Positions 43,561 through 53,185 are shown, numbered from the stretch's first letter. The stretch is DNA of 64,000 nt from Bradyrhizobium sp. MOS003 (GCF_003020125.1 NZ_PYFW01000003.1:744001-808000); one strand, 5' to 3'. Translations and numbers: made by a program. The notes: a model not told the origin generated them from the sequence alone.

Positions 43561-44379
43561 TCAGTTGGTCAGCCGCCGCGACAGGCCAGTGACACGCTCC
43601 ATCACTGCGACCATCGCCACGGTCGCGATGATCAAGACGCCCGACAATGCGGCAATGGTGACGTCGAGCTTGCCTTCGAGGTCCTGCCACATCCGGATCG
43701 GCAGCATGTCCGTGGCGGCGTCACGCAGGAACAGGGACACCGGCACGTTGTCGAACGACGACATGAAGGCGATGAAGGCGCCGGCAATGATGCCGGGCCG
43801 GATCAGCGGCAGCACGATGCGCCGGAACGTGTAGAGGCGGCTCGCGCCGAGCACTGCCGAGCTTTCGAGCAGGGTCGGTTCCAGCTGGGCAAGAGCAGCG
43901 ACCGTGTTGCGCACGACATAGGGTACGCAGACCACGGTGTGGCCGATCACCAGCGTCAGCGGGGACACCGGTAAGCCAACCAGCGAAAACAGCATCAGCG
44001 CCGCCAGACCGAAAGCCAGTGCAGGCAGGACCAGCGGCGACATGAAGAGAGAATCGAGCAGCCGCGCCGATAGCGCCTGCGACCGCGAGATCGCAAGCGC
44101 GGCGGCGACACCAAGCACGACGGACAGGCCCGTCGCCCACAGCGCGACGATCAGGCTGTTCTTCGCCGCGAAGTGCAGCTGCCAGGCGTCCCAGAGCTCG
44201 GCGTACCAGCGCAGCGAATAGCCGGGTGGCGGGAATCTCAGCGAGAAGCCGCTGGTGAAGGAGACGATCAGGACGACGAGCGACGGCGCGATGATCAGGA
44301 TCAGCGCGATGATCGCGACCAACGTCATGACCAGCTCGAAGCTGAACGCCTCCAGGGTGCGCTTGCGTCCGCTCATCAT
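43561..44379 (-). CDS. ABC transporter permease 2, PotC-like
   Basis: A 272-residue permease with about six membrane segments and a coupling loop (LESSAVLGASRLYTFRRI). It is of the PotC/PotI group. The first of two tandem ATGs overlaps the permease 1 stop as ATGA, and GGAGG lies upstream. It is the last gene of a leftward four-gene importer operon. Confidence 0.88.
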   Translation of the reverse strand: MMSGRKRTLEAFSFELVMTLVAIIALILIIAPSLVVLIVSFTSGFSLRFPPPGYSLRWYAELWDAWQLHFAAKNSLIVALWATGLSVVLGVAAALAISRSQALSARLLDSLFMSPLVLPALAFGLAALMLFSLVGLPVSPLTLVIGHTVVCVPYVVRNTVAALAQLEPTLLESSAVLGASRLYTFRRIVLPLIRPGIIAGAFIAFMSSFDNVPVSLFLRDAATDMLPIRMWQDLEGKLDVTIAALSGVLIIATVAMVAVMERVTGLSRRLTN

Positions 44380-45239
44380 GCCCCTCCATAGCCGCGCGAC
44401 AGGCGGCCGAGCGTGGTGAAGACCGAGACGACCGCGAGCACGGCCAGCAGGAAGATGATCGAGATCGCCGACGCGAACGGCCAGTTCTGCAAGGTCGAGG
44501 CCTGCTGGTAGAGATACATCGGCATGAACAGCATCTGCCCGCCACCGACCAGCGATTGGGTGATGAAGGCGGTGATGGCGGCGGCATAGGTCAACGTGCA
44601 GCCGGCGATCACGCCGGGCAGCGACAGCGGCAGCACGACGCGGAAGAACGTGCGCCAGCTTCCGGCGCCGAGCGAGCAGGAGGCATCGTCGAGATTGGGA
44701 TCGATGCGGCCGAGCGCGGTGATCAGCGGCAGCGTCATCAGCGGCATCTGCACCTGTGCCAGCGCGATCACGACGCCGAACTGGGTGTAGAGCAGCTTCA
44801 GGGGCGTATCGATGATCCCGAGGGACTGTAGCGTCGCGTTGATGATGCCCTGGCGTCCGAGGATGACGATCCAGGCGAAGGTGCGCACCACCACGCTGGT
44901 CAAGAGCGGCAGCAGCACGATCAGGATGATGATGGTCTGAAGCCTGGGCCCGACCCGCTGGTAGAGCCAGGCGATGGGAAAGCCGAGCACGAGACACACG
45001 GCCGTCACCTCGGCCCCCAGCAGCAGCGTCGAGCCGAGCACACTGAGGCTGAAAGGGTCGGTCAGGAAGTGCAGGTACTGGCCGAGCCCCCAATGGAGCC
45101 CGGCCGTGTCGTTGTGCAGCGAGAGCCAGAACAGCTGCAGCAGGGGCGCGACGAAGAACAGCAGGAAGAACAGCGCCAGCGGCGCCGCCAATCCCATTCC
45201 ATAGGACGTGACGTCCCGAGATGCCGGTGCTGCGCCCAT
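44376..45239 (-). CDS. ABC transporter permease 1, PotB-like
   Basis: A 287-residue permease of the PotB/PotH group with about six hydrophobic segments and a loop around DDASCSLGAGSWRTFFRV. It lies 15 bases after the binding-protein gene in the same leftward operon and overlaps the next permease by 4 bases. Confidence 0.88.
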   Translation of the reverse strand: MGAAPASRDVTSYGMGLAAPLALFFLLFFVAPLLQLFWLSLHNDTAGLHWGLGQYLHFLTDPFSLSVLGSTLLLGAEVTAVCLVLGFPIAWLYQRVGPRLQTIIILIVLLPLLTSVVVRTFAWIVILGRQGIINATLQSLGIIDTPLKLLYTQFGVVIALAQVQMPLMTLPLITALGRIDPNLDDASCSLGAGSWRTFFRVVLPLSLPGVIAGCTLTYAAAITAFITQSLVGGGQMLFMPMYLYQQASTLQNWPFASAISIIFLLAVLAVVSVFTTLGRLSRGYGGA

Positions 45240-45254
45240 CGCCAGGTCCTTGCG

Positions 45255-46301
45255 CTAGATCTTGATCTCGCGGTTGAAGCGCTCGATCCAGGCCGAGCGC
45301 TGCTCGTTGATCTTCTTCCAGTCCTGGAACACGAACTTCTTCTTCAGCTCGGCGGTGTCCTTGGCGAGCACGCGCGCGATCTCGCCGCCCATCGTCACCT
45401 TGGAATTGGTCGGCACGATCAGATAAGGCGGGTTCATTAGCGTGGTCTGCACCTCGGGCGTCAGCGCCGCCTCGATCAGCTTGAAGGCAAGCTCGCGGTT
45501 CGGCGAGTTCTTGACGATGTGGATCGTGGTCTTGAAGGCGATGGCGCCTTCCTTCGGCGCTACGAACTCGACCGGCACGCCGCGGGCTTTGAGGATCTGG
45601 ATGGCGTTGAAATTGCCGGGCGAGATGTCGATCTGGCCCTGCTGGAACAGGGTCGCAAGCGCGCCGGGATTGGCGGCCACGGCGGCGAGATTGGGCTTGA
45701 GTTCCTCCAGCGCCTTGAAGGCGGGATCGATATTGGCTTCCGAGCCGCCGCGCATCTTGGCGATCTCGACCAGCCAGCCGGTGCCGAGCGTCGAGTTGAG
45801 GTTGGTGATGCCGACGCGGCCCTTGAACTCGGGCTTCCAGAGATCGGCCCACGAGGTAGGCGGCGTCTTGACGGCTTCCGGGTTGTAGGTGAGGCCGACG
45901 ACCTGGAAGAACGGAGCAGGTCCCATCGGCTCCTGCGCCTCGGCGATCAGGTCCTTGTAATAGGCGCTCTTCTCGACCGGATAGGGCTCGACCAGGTCTT
46001 GGCCGATCGCGACGAGTGCAGGGCCGGGATCGTGCAGCATGACGTCGATCGGCGGATTGGCTTTCGCGGCATTCACCTTCGCGATCTGGTCGACCGAGAG
46101 CATGGGGTCGAGCACCATCGCGGCGTCGGCGTTTGCCTTGCGGAAGGCGGGCACCAGGACGGCCTTGTGCGCTTCTTCCCAGCTTCCGGTGAAGGTCGCA
46201 AACACCAGCGGGCGTGCCTGCGCGAAGCTCAGTCCGGGAAACGCCTTCATAGCCCCGAGCGTGAGGGCGGTCGTCATCAGGCTGCGGCGATTGAGGATCA
46301 T
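45255..46301 (-). CDS. ABC solute-binding protein, PotD-like
   Basis: A 348-residue exported binding protein. The signal region contains NRRSLMTTALTLGAMKA, possibly Tat-type. The mature sequence shows the family 1 pattern (for example VVGLTYNPEAV and WADLWKPEFKGRVG). The substrate is unknown. It is transcribed after the ATPase gene, which lies 29 bases upstream, and before two permeases. Confidence 0.88.
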   Translation of the reverse strand: MILNRRSLMTTALTLGAMKAFPGLSFAQARPLVFATFTGSWEEAHKAVLVPAFRKANADAAMVLDPMLSVDQIAKVNAAKANPPIDVMLHDPGPALVAIGQDLVEPYPVEKSAYYKDLIAEAQEPMGPAPFFQVVGLTYNPEAVKTPPTSWADLWKPEFKGRVGITNLNSTLGTGWLVEIAKMRGGSEANIDPAFKALEELKPNLAAVAANPGALATLFQQGQIDISPGNFNAIQILKARGVPVEFVAPKEGAIAFKTTIHIVKNSPNRELAFKLIEAALTPEVQTTLMNPPYLIVPTNSKVTMGGEIARVLAKDTAELKKKFVFQDWKKINEQRSAWIERFNREIKI

Positions 46302-46330
46302 GTCGAACTCCGTATGGACAATGACAGGAA

Positions 46331-47425
46331 TTAGAGCGTTGCGGGAAATGCGTTGGCGAGCGAAGGGGCGAGCGGTGCGAGGCGCACGGCGGCGCCGCTG
46401 TCCAGCGCGCGCGTCTCGCCGATGCGCGCCTGGGAGATCTTGACGCCGGAACCGTCGGCCGTCGTGACCTCATGCACGACGGTCGCGCCCAGCGGCAGCG
46501 ACATGCCGACCACGCCGGCAAAGCCGGTCTCGTCGCCGACGAATTGCAGATGCTCAGGCCGGATGCACACGGTGACGCGGCCGCCTTCGGTGAGGGCGCC
46601 GGCGGCAGGCCGCGCGATGATCTCCGCGCCGGCATCAAGGCGAATCTTGGCGGCGGTTCGGTCCGCCGAGACGACCACGCCGGGCATGCGATTGCTGGAA
46701 CCGACGAAGGTATTCACGAACAGCGTCTGCGGACGGTCGTAGACATCCGACGGTGTACCGAACTGCTCGAGCTTGCCTTGACTCAGTACGGCGACGCGGT
46801 CGGCCATCGACAGCGCCTCTTCCTGGTCGTGCGTCACGATCAGGGTGGTGATGCCGGAGACACGCTGCAGCCGCTTGACCTCGATCTGCATGTCGAGACG
46901 CAGGTTCTTGTCCAGCGCGGCAAAGGGCTCGTCGAGCAGCAGGATCGACGGCTTGATCGCGAGCGCGCGAGCCAACGCAACGCGCTGCTGCTGGCCGCCG
47001 GAGAGCTGCCGCGGCAGGCGTTCGGCCATGGTGGGCAATTGAACCAGTTCCAGGAGACGCTGCGACTCGCGCTGGCGCGTTGCCTTGTCGATGCCGCGGG
47101 CAGCGAGCCCGTAGGCCACGTTCTCGCTGATGGAGAGATGCGGGAATAGCGCGTAGTTCTGGAAGACGATACCGACCGCGCGGCGGTTCGGCGGCAGCGT
47201 GTCGACGATGTCGTCGCCAATGATAATGCGGCCCTGGGTCTGGGCGATGAAGCCGGCGATGATCCGCAGCAACGTGGTCTTGCCGCAGCCGGACGGGCCG
47301 AGCAGGGCGATGATCTCGCCGCCTTTGATGTCGAGATTGATGTTCTCGACCGCGAGCGCGCCGCTCGGATAGCGGTGGGTGACGGCGTCGACGACGAGCG
47401 ATCGTCCGCCTTGCGCTTCAGCCAT
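46331..47425 (-). CDS. ABC transporter ATPase, PotA-like
   Basis: A 364-residue ATPase with Walker A GPSGCGKTT, signature LSGGQQQR, Walker B LLLDEPFAALD, the switch in IVTHDQ and a C-terminal TOBE domain. It is the first gene of the leftward importer operon. It is divergent from amidase 3, with 88 bases between the starts, so both may respond to the same signal. Confidence 0.92.
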   Translation of the reverse strand: MAEAQGGRSLVVDAVTHRYPSGALAVENINLDIKGGEIIALLGPSGCGKTTLLRIIAGFIAQTQGRIIIGDDIVDTLPPNRRAVGIVFQNYALFPHLSISENVAYGLAARGIDKATRQRESQRLLELVQLPTMAERLPRQLSGGQQQRVALARALAIKPSILLLDEPFAALDKNLRLDMQIEVKRLQRVSGITTLIVTHDQEEALSMADRVAVLSQGKLEQFGTPSDVYDRPQTLFVNTFVGSSNRMPGVVVSADRTAAKIRLDAGAEIIARPAAGALTEGGRVTVCIRPEHLQFVGDETGFAGVVGMSLPLGATVVHEVTTADGSGVKISQARIGETRALDSGAAVRLAPLAPSLANAFPATL

Positions 47426-47513
47426 GATGTTGCCTCCCGTTGCCCCAGAGGAGAAAGCAAGTCTCGTGCCCGGCGCGGTCGCTTTTTGCGGCGCGTTTTG
47501 GCATTGTAGTCCG

Positions 47514-48905
47514 ATGACCTCGGATCAATCGATTTACGACTTCACCGCCACAACCCTCGCGCGCGCCATCGCCAAGGGCGAGCTGTCCTCGCGTGACGCC
47601 GTCGAGGCGCATCTTGCGCGGATCGCACTCGTGGACGTGCGATTGGCGGCGTTCGTGACTGTTGATGCAGAGGGTGCCCGCCGTGCGGCGGACATCTGCG
47701 ACGCGGCGGCTGCGCCGAGCGGCCCGCTGCATGGGGTGCCCGTCGCGATCAAGGACCTCACCGACACCGCGGGGCTTGCGACCAGCTACGGATCGGCGCT
47801 GTTTCGCGACCACGTGCCGGTCGAGGACGATCTCGTGGTCGCGCGGCTGCGACGCGCCGGTGCGATCATCCTGGGGAAGACCAATACGCCGGAGTTCGGC
47901 TTCGGCGCGGTCTGCACCAATAAATTGCGCGGGCCGACGCGCAATCCGTTCGATCCAGCGCTGACCTCCGGCGGCTCGTCCGGCGGCTCTGCCGCCGCGG
48001 TGGCGGCCGGCATGGTGCCGATCGCGCACGGCACCGATTTCGGCGGATCGGTGCGCACCCCCGCAAGCTTTTGCGACGTGGCTTCGATCCGGCCGACGCC
48101 TGGCCGTATCCCGTCGCCGCGCCGGCCGCTCGGTTGGGACATGCTGGCCAGCCACGGTTTTCTTGCCCGCGGCGTCGATGATCTCGAACTGGCGCTGTCG
48201 GTCTGCGCTGGCGGCGATGCCCAGGACCCGCTCTCGACCGGCGTCGTCAATGACCATCGTCACCTGGCCGGACGTTCCCGGATTGCAGTCACGCCTGATT
48301 TCGGTGTTGCGCCGGTTTCGCGCGATGTCTGCGCTCGTTTTGCCGATGCTTGCGAAGCGCTCGCGCGTGTTGCCGAAATCGTCTCGTCTTCGGCGGATTG
48401 CAGCGGCGCGATCGAGACCTTCCGCACCCTTCGTGCCGCGCACATCGCCAACAGCTATGGCGAGTTGCTGAGAACGCGCCGCGGCGAGCTCACGCCCACC
48501 GTGATCTGGAATATCGAGGCGGGCGCCAAGCTCTCGGCGGAGGATTACCTGAACGCCGAGCGGCGGCGCACCGCGATCTACCGCAGCTTTCGCGAGCTGT
48601 TCACGCGCGTCGATTTCCTGATCGCACCGGCGGCGTCGGTCTTCCCCTGGCCGAACGAGATCAGTGACGTCACCGCGATCGACGGTGCAGCGCTGGAGAC
48701 GCCGATCGACTATCTCGCCGTCACCTTCATCGTGTCGCTGGTCGGCTGTCCGGTCCTGACCTTGCCGGTGCGGCGAGGGGAGAATCAGCTGCCCTTCGGC
48801 ATCCAGATCATCGCGCCGCCGGGCTGCGAATCTCGCCTGTTTGCTTTCGGCCGTGCCATCGAAAACGAATTGGGCTTTTCGCATCGTCGGCCGAAGCTCC
48901 CCTAG
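47514..48905 (+). CDS. Amidase-signature hydrolase 3
   Basis: A 463-residue amidase-signature enzyme with AIKDLTD (Lys), SGGSSGG (cis-Ser) and GTDFGGSVRTP (nucleophile). The start ATG at 47514 is used because the preceding stretch reads as non-coding leader. It is divergent from the PotA-like ATPase gene. The stop codon shares the CTAG tetramer with the stop of the convergent racemase-family gene. The substrate is unknown. Confidence 0.88.
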   Translation: MTSDQSIYDFTATTLARAIAKGELSSRDAVEAHLARIALVDVRLAAFVTVDAEGARRAADICDAAAAPSGPLHGVPVAIKDLTDTAGLATSYGSALFRDHVPVEDDLVVARLRRAGAIILGKTNTPEFGFGAVCTNKLRGPTRNPFDPALTSGGSSGGSAAAVAAGMVPIAHGTDFGGSVRTPASFCDVASIRPTPGRIPSPRRPLGWDMLASHGFLARGVDDLELALSVCAGGDAQDPLSTGVVNDHRHLAGRSRIAVTPDFGVAPVSRDVCARFADACEALARVAEIVSSSADCSGAIETFRTLRAAHIANSYGELLRTRRGELTPTVIWNIEAGAKLSAEDYLNAERRRTAIYRSFRELFTRVDFLIAPAASVFPWPNEISDVTAIDGAALETPIDYLAVTFIVSLVGCPVLTLPVRRGENQLPFGIQIIAPPGCESRLFAFGRAIENELGFSHRRPKLP

Positions 48906-49657
48906 CTGTCGCGATGCTCGAGCCGGGCGGCGAGCGCGCCGGCAAGACCGATGGTGGGCTTGGCAGCGGGCCGTCGGTAGGTGCCCGCCGTGGCCTTGCG
49001 CAGGCGCAACGCGACCAGTGCCTCGGCCTGCTTCACGGCGGCGACGACCTGGTCGACGAGGGGAACGGGGATCCGGTCGGCGACGCGCTCGGCAAGCCCC
49101 GAGAGTGGCGCACCTGCAAAGATCAGCACATCGGCCTCATCCTCGACGATGGCGCGCTGTGCGAGTTCGACCAGAAGGTCCTCCTTCTCGGTGCCGACTT
49201 CGGAGATCGCCTGAAACGGCGTGTCGAGCATGCGGATGCCGGCGCAGCGCTCGCGCAGCCCGTGGTCGCGGACGCATTCCTCGTACCAGGGTCCCAGCGC
49301 TTGCGCGAAGGTGACGATGGCAAAACGCCGTCCGGCCATGCACGCCGTCAGCATCGCGGCTTCCGCAAGGCCGATCACGGGAATGTCGAACGTCTCGCGT
49401 GCGGCGAACAGGCCGGGGTCGCCGAAGGCGGCGATGATCGCGGCATCGACCTTCTTGTGCTGCTCGGCCAGCATCTCCAGCGCGATCGCGCCGCCGATCT
49501 GCGCCTCGGTGCGCGTCGCGATATAGGGCACGCCGCGCGTCGCGGTGCAGGGGACGATCTCGGTGCCGGGCGCGGCGGCGCGCTGCCCGACATCCGTCAT
49601 CAACTGGGTGACCCCCGTGCTGGTGTTGGGATTGAGCAGCAGCAACTTCATGGTCAC
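48902..49657 (-). CDS. Asp/Glu/hydantoin racemase-family protein lacking both usual cysteines
   Basis: A 251-residue protein of the hydantoin/allantoin racemase family (LLLNPNTS start, AAFGDPGL, EAAMLTA and a conserved DQVVAAVKQAEALVAL end). The two catalytic cysteines of this family are both replaced: Ala77 in AAFGDPG where ACFDDPG-type is usual, and Phe180 in IFAGAP where GCAGM is usual. Two-base racemisation by cysteines is therefore not possible as drawn. It may bind the ligand or act differently. The GTG start overlaps the GntR stop by 4 bases; ATG 49651 is an alternative. Confidence 0.82.
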   Translation of the reverse strand: MTMKLLLLNPNTSTGVTQLMTDVGQRAAAPGTEIVPCTATRGVPYIATRTEAQIGGAIALEMLAEQHKKVDAAIIAAFGDPGLFAARETFDIPVIGLAEAAMLTACMAGRRFAIVTFAQALGPWYEECVRDHGLRERCAGIRMLDTPFQAISEVGTEKEDLLVELAQRAIVEDEADVLIFAGAPLSGLAERVADRIPVPLVDQVVAAVKQAEALVALRLRKATAGTYRRPAAKPTIGLAGALAARLEHRDS

Positions 49658-50361
49658 GCCGCCGTCAGCTTGGGTTTGGGAGCGAGCGTCTCGAGCAGCG
49701 CGGTGCCGGTCTGGCGGACATGGGCGCCGAGCAGGCGCCCCGCGGCTTCGCTGTCGCGCGCTTCGAGGGCGGCGAGGATGCCGGCGTGTTCGTCGACCGA
49801 ATTGCTCCAGCGCTTGTCGGCACCCAGCGCCAGATAGCGTGCACGCTCGGCCCGGGAGATCAGTGTCTCGTGCGCTTCGCGCAGCGGCGTGTTGCGCGCC
49901 ATCCGGACGATGGTGTTGTGGATTTCGCCGTTGATGGCGAAATAATCGTCGAGTTTGCCGTTGCGATGATGACCCTCCATCCGGGTCTGCAGCGTGCGCA
50001 GGCGGGCGAGGTCGCGCTCGGTGGCGCGCTCGGCGGCGAGCTCCGCGGCCAGCCGTTCGATCCCGGCGAGCGCTTCGAACAATTCCGAGATGCCGGCGAT
50101 CGCGATGTCGGCGATGCGCGGACTGCGGTTGGGGCGAAGCTCGATTAACCCTTCGGCCGCGAGCACCTTCATGGCCTCACGAAGGGGCGTGCGGGACACG
50201 CCCAGCTCCTTCGATAGCCTGGTCTCCTGGGTCTGCGATCCCGGCGCTAGCTCGCCGCGAATGATCATCGTCCGCATCCGCGCGGCGGCGCGCTCATGCA
50301 GGCCCATCCTCTTGAGTTTGGGCGATTTTCGGCCCTTCGGGGTTTCCGACTTCTGCTGCAC
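49654..50361 (-). CDS. GntR-family regulator (FCD subfamily)
   Basis: A 235-residue regulator. The N-terminal winged helix includes TRLSKELGVSRTPLREAMKVL, given here as about residues 48-68, and an FCD effector domain follows with Asp/His ligands typical of carboxylate sensing. It is divergent from the ABC operon that ends in the hydantoinase. A near-perfect inverted repeat stands between them. It probably represses that operon. Confidence 0.9.
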   Translation of the reverse strand: MQQKSETPKGRKSPKLKRMGLHERAAARMRTMIIRGELAPGSQTQETRLSKELGVSRTPLREAMKVLAAEGLIELRPNRSPRIADIAIAGISELFEALAGIERLAAELAAERATERDLARLRTLQTRMEGHHRNGKLDDYFAINGEIHNTIVRMARNTPLREAHETLISRAERARYLALGADKRWSNSVDEHAGILAALEARDSEAAGRLLGAHVRQTGTALLETLAPKPKLTAA

Positions 50362-50460
50362 GCGCGCCTCGTTGCTTCATTTCATCCTAGCCGTTTCCGG
50401 CTGTTTGGCTTGCCCAAAATACCGACGCATGTCGCTGAAAACAATGGCATAGCGCGCAAA

Positions 50461-50477
50461 TTGTATGCAGCATGCAA
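50461..50477. promoter_or_regulatory. GntR-type operator
   Basis: TTGTATGCAGCATGCAA is an inverted repeat of two TTG-N-ATGC half-sites around a central A. Seven of eight position pairs are complementary. It lies 100 bases from both the divergent GntR gene and the binding-protein gene, in the 198-base shared control region. The form fits FCD-subfamily GntR operators. Confidence 0.6.
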
Positions 50478-50559
50478 AATCACCGTTGCGCTGCCGCGAA
50501 GGCCGACCGATGATCTCCTGAGACGCGCGAGGTCTCGCGCCTTCGAAACGGAGTGAGCG

Positions 50560-51564
50560 ATGCGGACGAGTTTGCGACTGGGCCTCGTGGTGATGGCAGC
50601 GATGTTCGGCGGGGGCAACCTGGCCATTGCGCAGACCGCGAAGATCAAGCTCGGCTACGCCAAATGCGCGCACTGCCTGCCGATGTCGCTGATCCCGGGC
50701 ATGGCGAAGGGCGTCGAGGTCGAGGCCACCGGCTTCAACTCGGGCAACGACGTGCTGACCGCACTGATCTCCAAGAGCATCGACGTCGCTCAGGTCACCT
50801 ACCTCCATTACATCACCGCGCTCGATAAGGGTTTTGACGTCGTCGCCGTGTCCGGCCAGATCAACGGCGGCTCGGAATGTCTCTCCTCCACAAAGCTGAA
50901 CCTGCCGCCTGATGATTGGACCGCGTTCAAGGCCATCGTTGCCAAGGGCAAGAGCGACGGTCAGTTGCTGAAGGTCGCGGCCTCCCGCGGCAATGCGCAG
51001 GACATCCACATGCGCGGCGCATTCCTCAAGCAGGGCGTCGATCCCAACAAGGACGTCCAGTTCATCAGCATTCCCAATCCGTCCGATCATCTGGCGGCGC
51101 TGCAGCGTGGCGAGGTCGACATGATCTGCTCGGTCGAGCCGTTCGCCTCGCAGATCCGGCTTGCCGGCGCCGGCAAGCATTTTGTGCTGCCGTATGAGCA
51201 GGCTGCCGGCAACCTGACCAATCTGATCGTCACCCGTTCCGACGTGATCGCCAGCCAGCGCGCCGGTGTTCAGGGCGTCGTCGGTGCCGTGGTCGAGCTC
51301 GACAACAAGCTGATCGCAGACAAGGCGCCCTGGATCGAGGTCATCAACAAGCTGACCGGCCTCGATAAGAATGTGGCGGCGGAAGCGCTGAAGAACGCTT
51401 CGCCCGATCCTGCGATCCATCGGTCGCAAACGCTCGCGATCGCCGCCATGATGCGCGACCTCAAATACATTCAGAAGGACGTCTCCGCGGAAGCGGAGAA
51501 GAATATGGATTATTCGTTCCTGGAGAAGGCCACGGGAAAGGCCAAGAATGACCTCGGTTACTGA
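50560..51564 (+). CDS. ABC substrate-binding protein, NMT1/SsuA-like
   Basis: A 334-residue exported protein with a signal peptide (about residues 1-24, ending NLAIA). The NMT1/THI5-like fold class binds pyrimidine precursors, nitrate, sulfonates and similar ligands. A CAHC pair sits at residues 36-39 of the mature N-terminus, which is unusual and may shape the ligand site. It is the first gene of the GntR-linked operon, and the operon's hydantoinase suggests a pyrimidine- or hydantoin-like ligand. Confidence 0.85.
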   Translation: MRTSLRLGLVVMAAMFGGGNLAIAQTAKIKLGYAKCAHCLPMSLIPGMAKGVEVEATGFNSGNDVLTALISKSIDVAQVTYLHYITALDKGFDVVAVSGQINGGSECLSSTKLNLPPDDWTAFKAIVAKGKSDGQLLKVAASRGNAQDIHMRGAFLKQGVDPNKDVQFISIPNPSDHLAALQRGEVDMICSVEPFASQIRLAGAGKHFVLPYEQAAGNLTNLIVTRSDVIASQRAGVQGVVGAVVELDNKLIADKAPWIEVINKLTGLDKNVAAEALKNASPDPAIHRSQTLAIAAMMRDLKYIQKDVSAEAEKNMDYSFLEKATGKAKNDLGY

Positions 51565-52399
51565 CGTCTCGCCCGCGAGGCCGGCCTTTCGGCTGACGCG
51601 GGCGTTGCAGGGGCTCGAACGCCTCATTGTCCCTGCGCTGCTGATAGCCGGCTGGGAAGCCTTCGCCCGTAGCGGCGTGCTGCCGCCGGCGCTGCTGCCG
51701 GCGCCGAGTGCGGTGCTGCATGCGCTCGGCGACTGGGTGTTCGGATTCGACGAGACCACGCAGACCTATTCCGGTCACTGGCTGCGCGACGCGCTCGCCA
51801 GCGCCCTGCGCGTGTTCGGCGGCTTCGCGCTGGCAAGCTTGCTCGGCATCCTCGCCGGGGTAGCGATCGGCTGGTCCCGCCTGTTCGAGAAGACGTTGGA
51901 GCCGACGCTGCAGATGCTGCGGCCGATCCCGCCGGTGTCCTGGATCCCGCTCGCCATCATCTGGTTCGGCATCGCCGACAAGCCGGCGATCTTCCTCGTG
52001 TTCCTTGGTGCCTTCTTCCCGGTGCTGATGAACGCGATCCATGGCGTGAAGACCGTGGACCACAATCTGGTCCGCGCCGGCGCGATGATGGGCGCAAGCC
52101 AGCGGCAGATGCTGACCGACATCGTGCTGCCGGCGGCGCTGCCCTCGATCTTCGCCGGCCTGCGCATCGCGGTCGGCTCGGCCTGGATGCTGACGGTCAC
52201 GGCCGAGATGGTCGCGGTCAAGAGCGGCCTCGGCTACGTCTTGTGGGATTCCTACTACTTCCTGCGCTACGACATCGTACTCGCGGCGATGATCTCGATC
52301 GGGCTGCTCGGCTATCTCTCCGACCTCGGCCTCAAGGCGATCATGGCGCGCACGCTGCGCTGGCAGCAGACGACCACCGTGCAGGGCAGGGCAGGCTGA
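51548..52399 (+). CDS. ABC transporter permease, SsuC-like
   Basis: A 283-residue permease of the SsuC/TauC class with about six membrane segments and a coupling loop (VRAGAMMGASQRQMLTDI). It starts 17 bases inside the end of the binding-protein gene and ends in a TGATG shared with the ATPase start, indicating tight coupling. Confidence 0.9.
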   Translation: MTSVTDVSPARPAFRLTRALQGLERLIVPALLIAGWEAFARSGVLPPALLPAPSAVLHALGDWVFGFDETTQTYSGHWLRDALASALRVFGGFALASLLGILAGVAIGWSRLFEKTLEPTLQMLRPIPPVSWIPLAIIWFGIADKPAIFLVFLGAFFPVLMNAIHGVKTVDHNLVRAGAMMGASQRQMLTDIVLPAALPSIFAGLRIAVGSAWMLTVTAEMVAVKSGLGYVLWDSYYFLRYDIVLAAMISIGLLGYLSDLGLKAIMARTLRWQQTTTVQGRAG

Positions 52400-53175
52400 T
52401 GGCGGCCATCGAGCTTCGCAACATCGTCAAGGTGTTCTCCGACAAGCGGCGCGGTCGAGACCTGCTTACGCTGGACAACATCAACCTCGACATCGAGGCC
52501 AATGACTTCGTCTGCCTGCTCGGTCCGTCCGGCTGCGGCAAGTCGACCCTGCTCAACATCATCGCCGGCTTCGAGCAGGCGACGTCCGGCCGCACGCTGG
52601 TCGACGGCAAGCAGGTAGAGCGGCCCGGCTCCGACCGCGGCGTGGTGTTCCAGCAGCCGACCCTGATGCCATGGCTGACGGCGATCGACAACGTCGCCTT
52701 CCACCTCAAGCTCAAGGGCATCGGCAAGGCCGAGCGGCACGATCGCGCCATGGAGTTCATCGATCTCGTCGGCTTGCGCGGTTTCGAGCACCACCATCCC
52801 TCCGAGATGTCGGGCGGCATGAACCAGCGCGTCGGCATCGCCCGCGCGCTGTTGATGAACCCTAGCGTTATCCTGATGGACGAGCCGTTCGCGGCGCTGG
52901 ATGCCCAGACCAAGCTCGAAATGCAGGAGGAGCTGGTCGCGATCTGGCAGAAGCGCCGCTGCACCATCGTTTTCGTCACCCATAGCGTCGACGAGGCGCT
53001 GGTGCTCGGCAACAAGATCGTGGTGATGACGAAGCGGCCCGGCCGCATCCGCGAGGCCGTCAATTTCGACCTGCCGCGCCCGCGCGACATCACTAGTCCC
53101 GAATTCAATGACGCCAAGCGCCGCATCCTCTCCCTGATCCGGGAGGAGTCGACGCGCCTGGCGCAGGCGTCGTAA
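52399..53175 (+). CDS. ABC transporter ATPase, SsuB-like
   Basis: A 258-residue ATPase with Walker A GPSGCGKST, signature MSGGMNQR, Walker B ILMDEPFAALD and the switch in FVTHS. It is short, without a regulatory tail, as usual for SsuB/TauB-type proteins. It completes the importer of the GntR-linked operon and precedes the AMDase-like gene by 10 bases. Confidence 0.92.
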   Translation: MAAIELRNIVKVFSDKRRGRDLLTLDNINLDIEANDFVCLLGPSGCGKSTLLNIIAGFEQATSGRTLVDGKQVERPGSDRGVVFQQPTLMPWLTAIDNVAFHLKLKGIGKAERHDRAMEFIDLVGLRGFEHHHPSEMSGGMNQRVGIARALLMNPSVILMDEPFAALDAQTKLEMQEELVAIWQKRRCTIVFVTHSVDEALVLGNKIVVMTKRPGRIREAVNFDLPRPRDITSPEFNDAKRRILSLIREESTRLAQAS

Positions 53176-53185
53176 GGTTGAGGCC

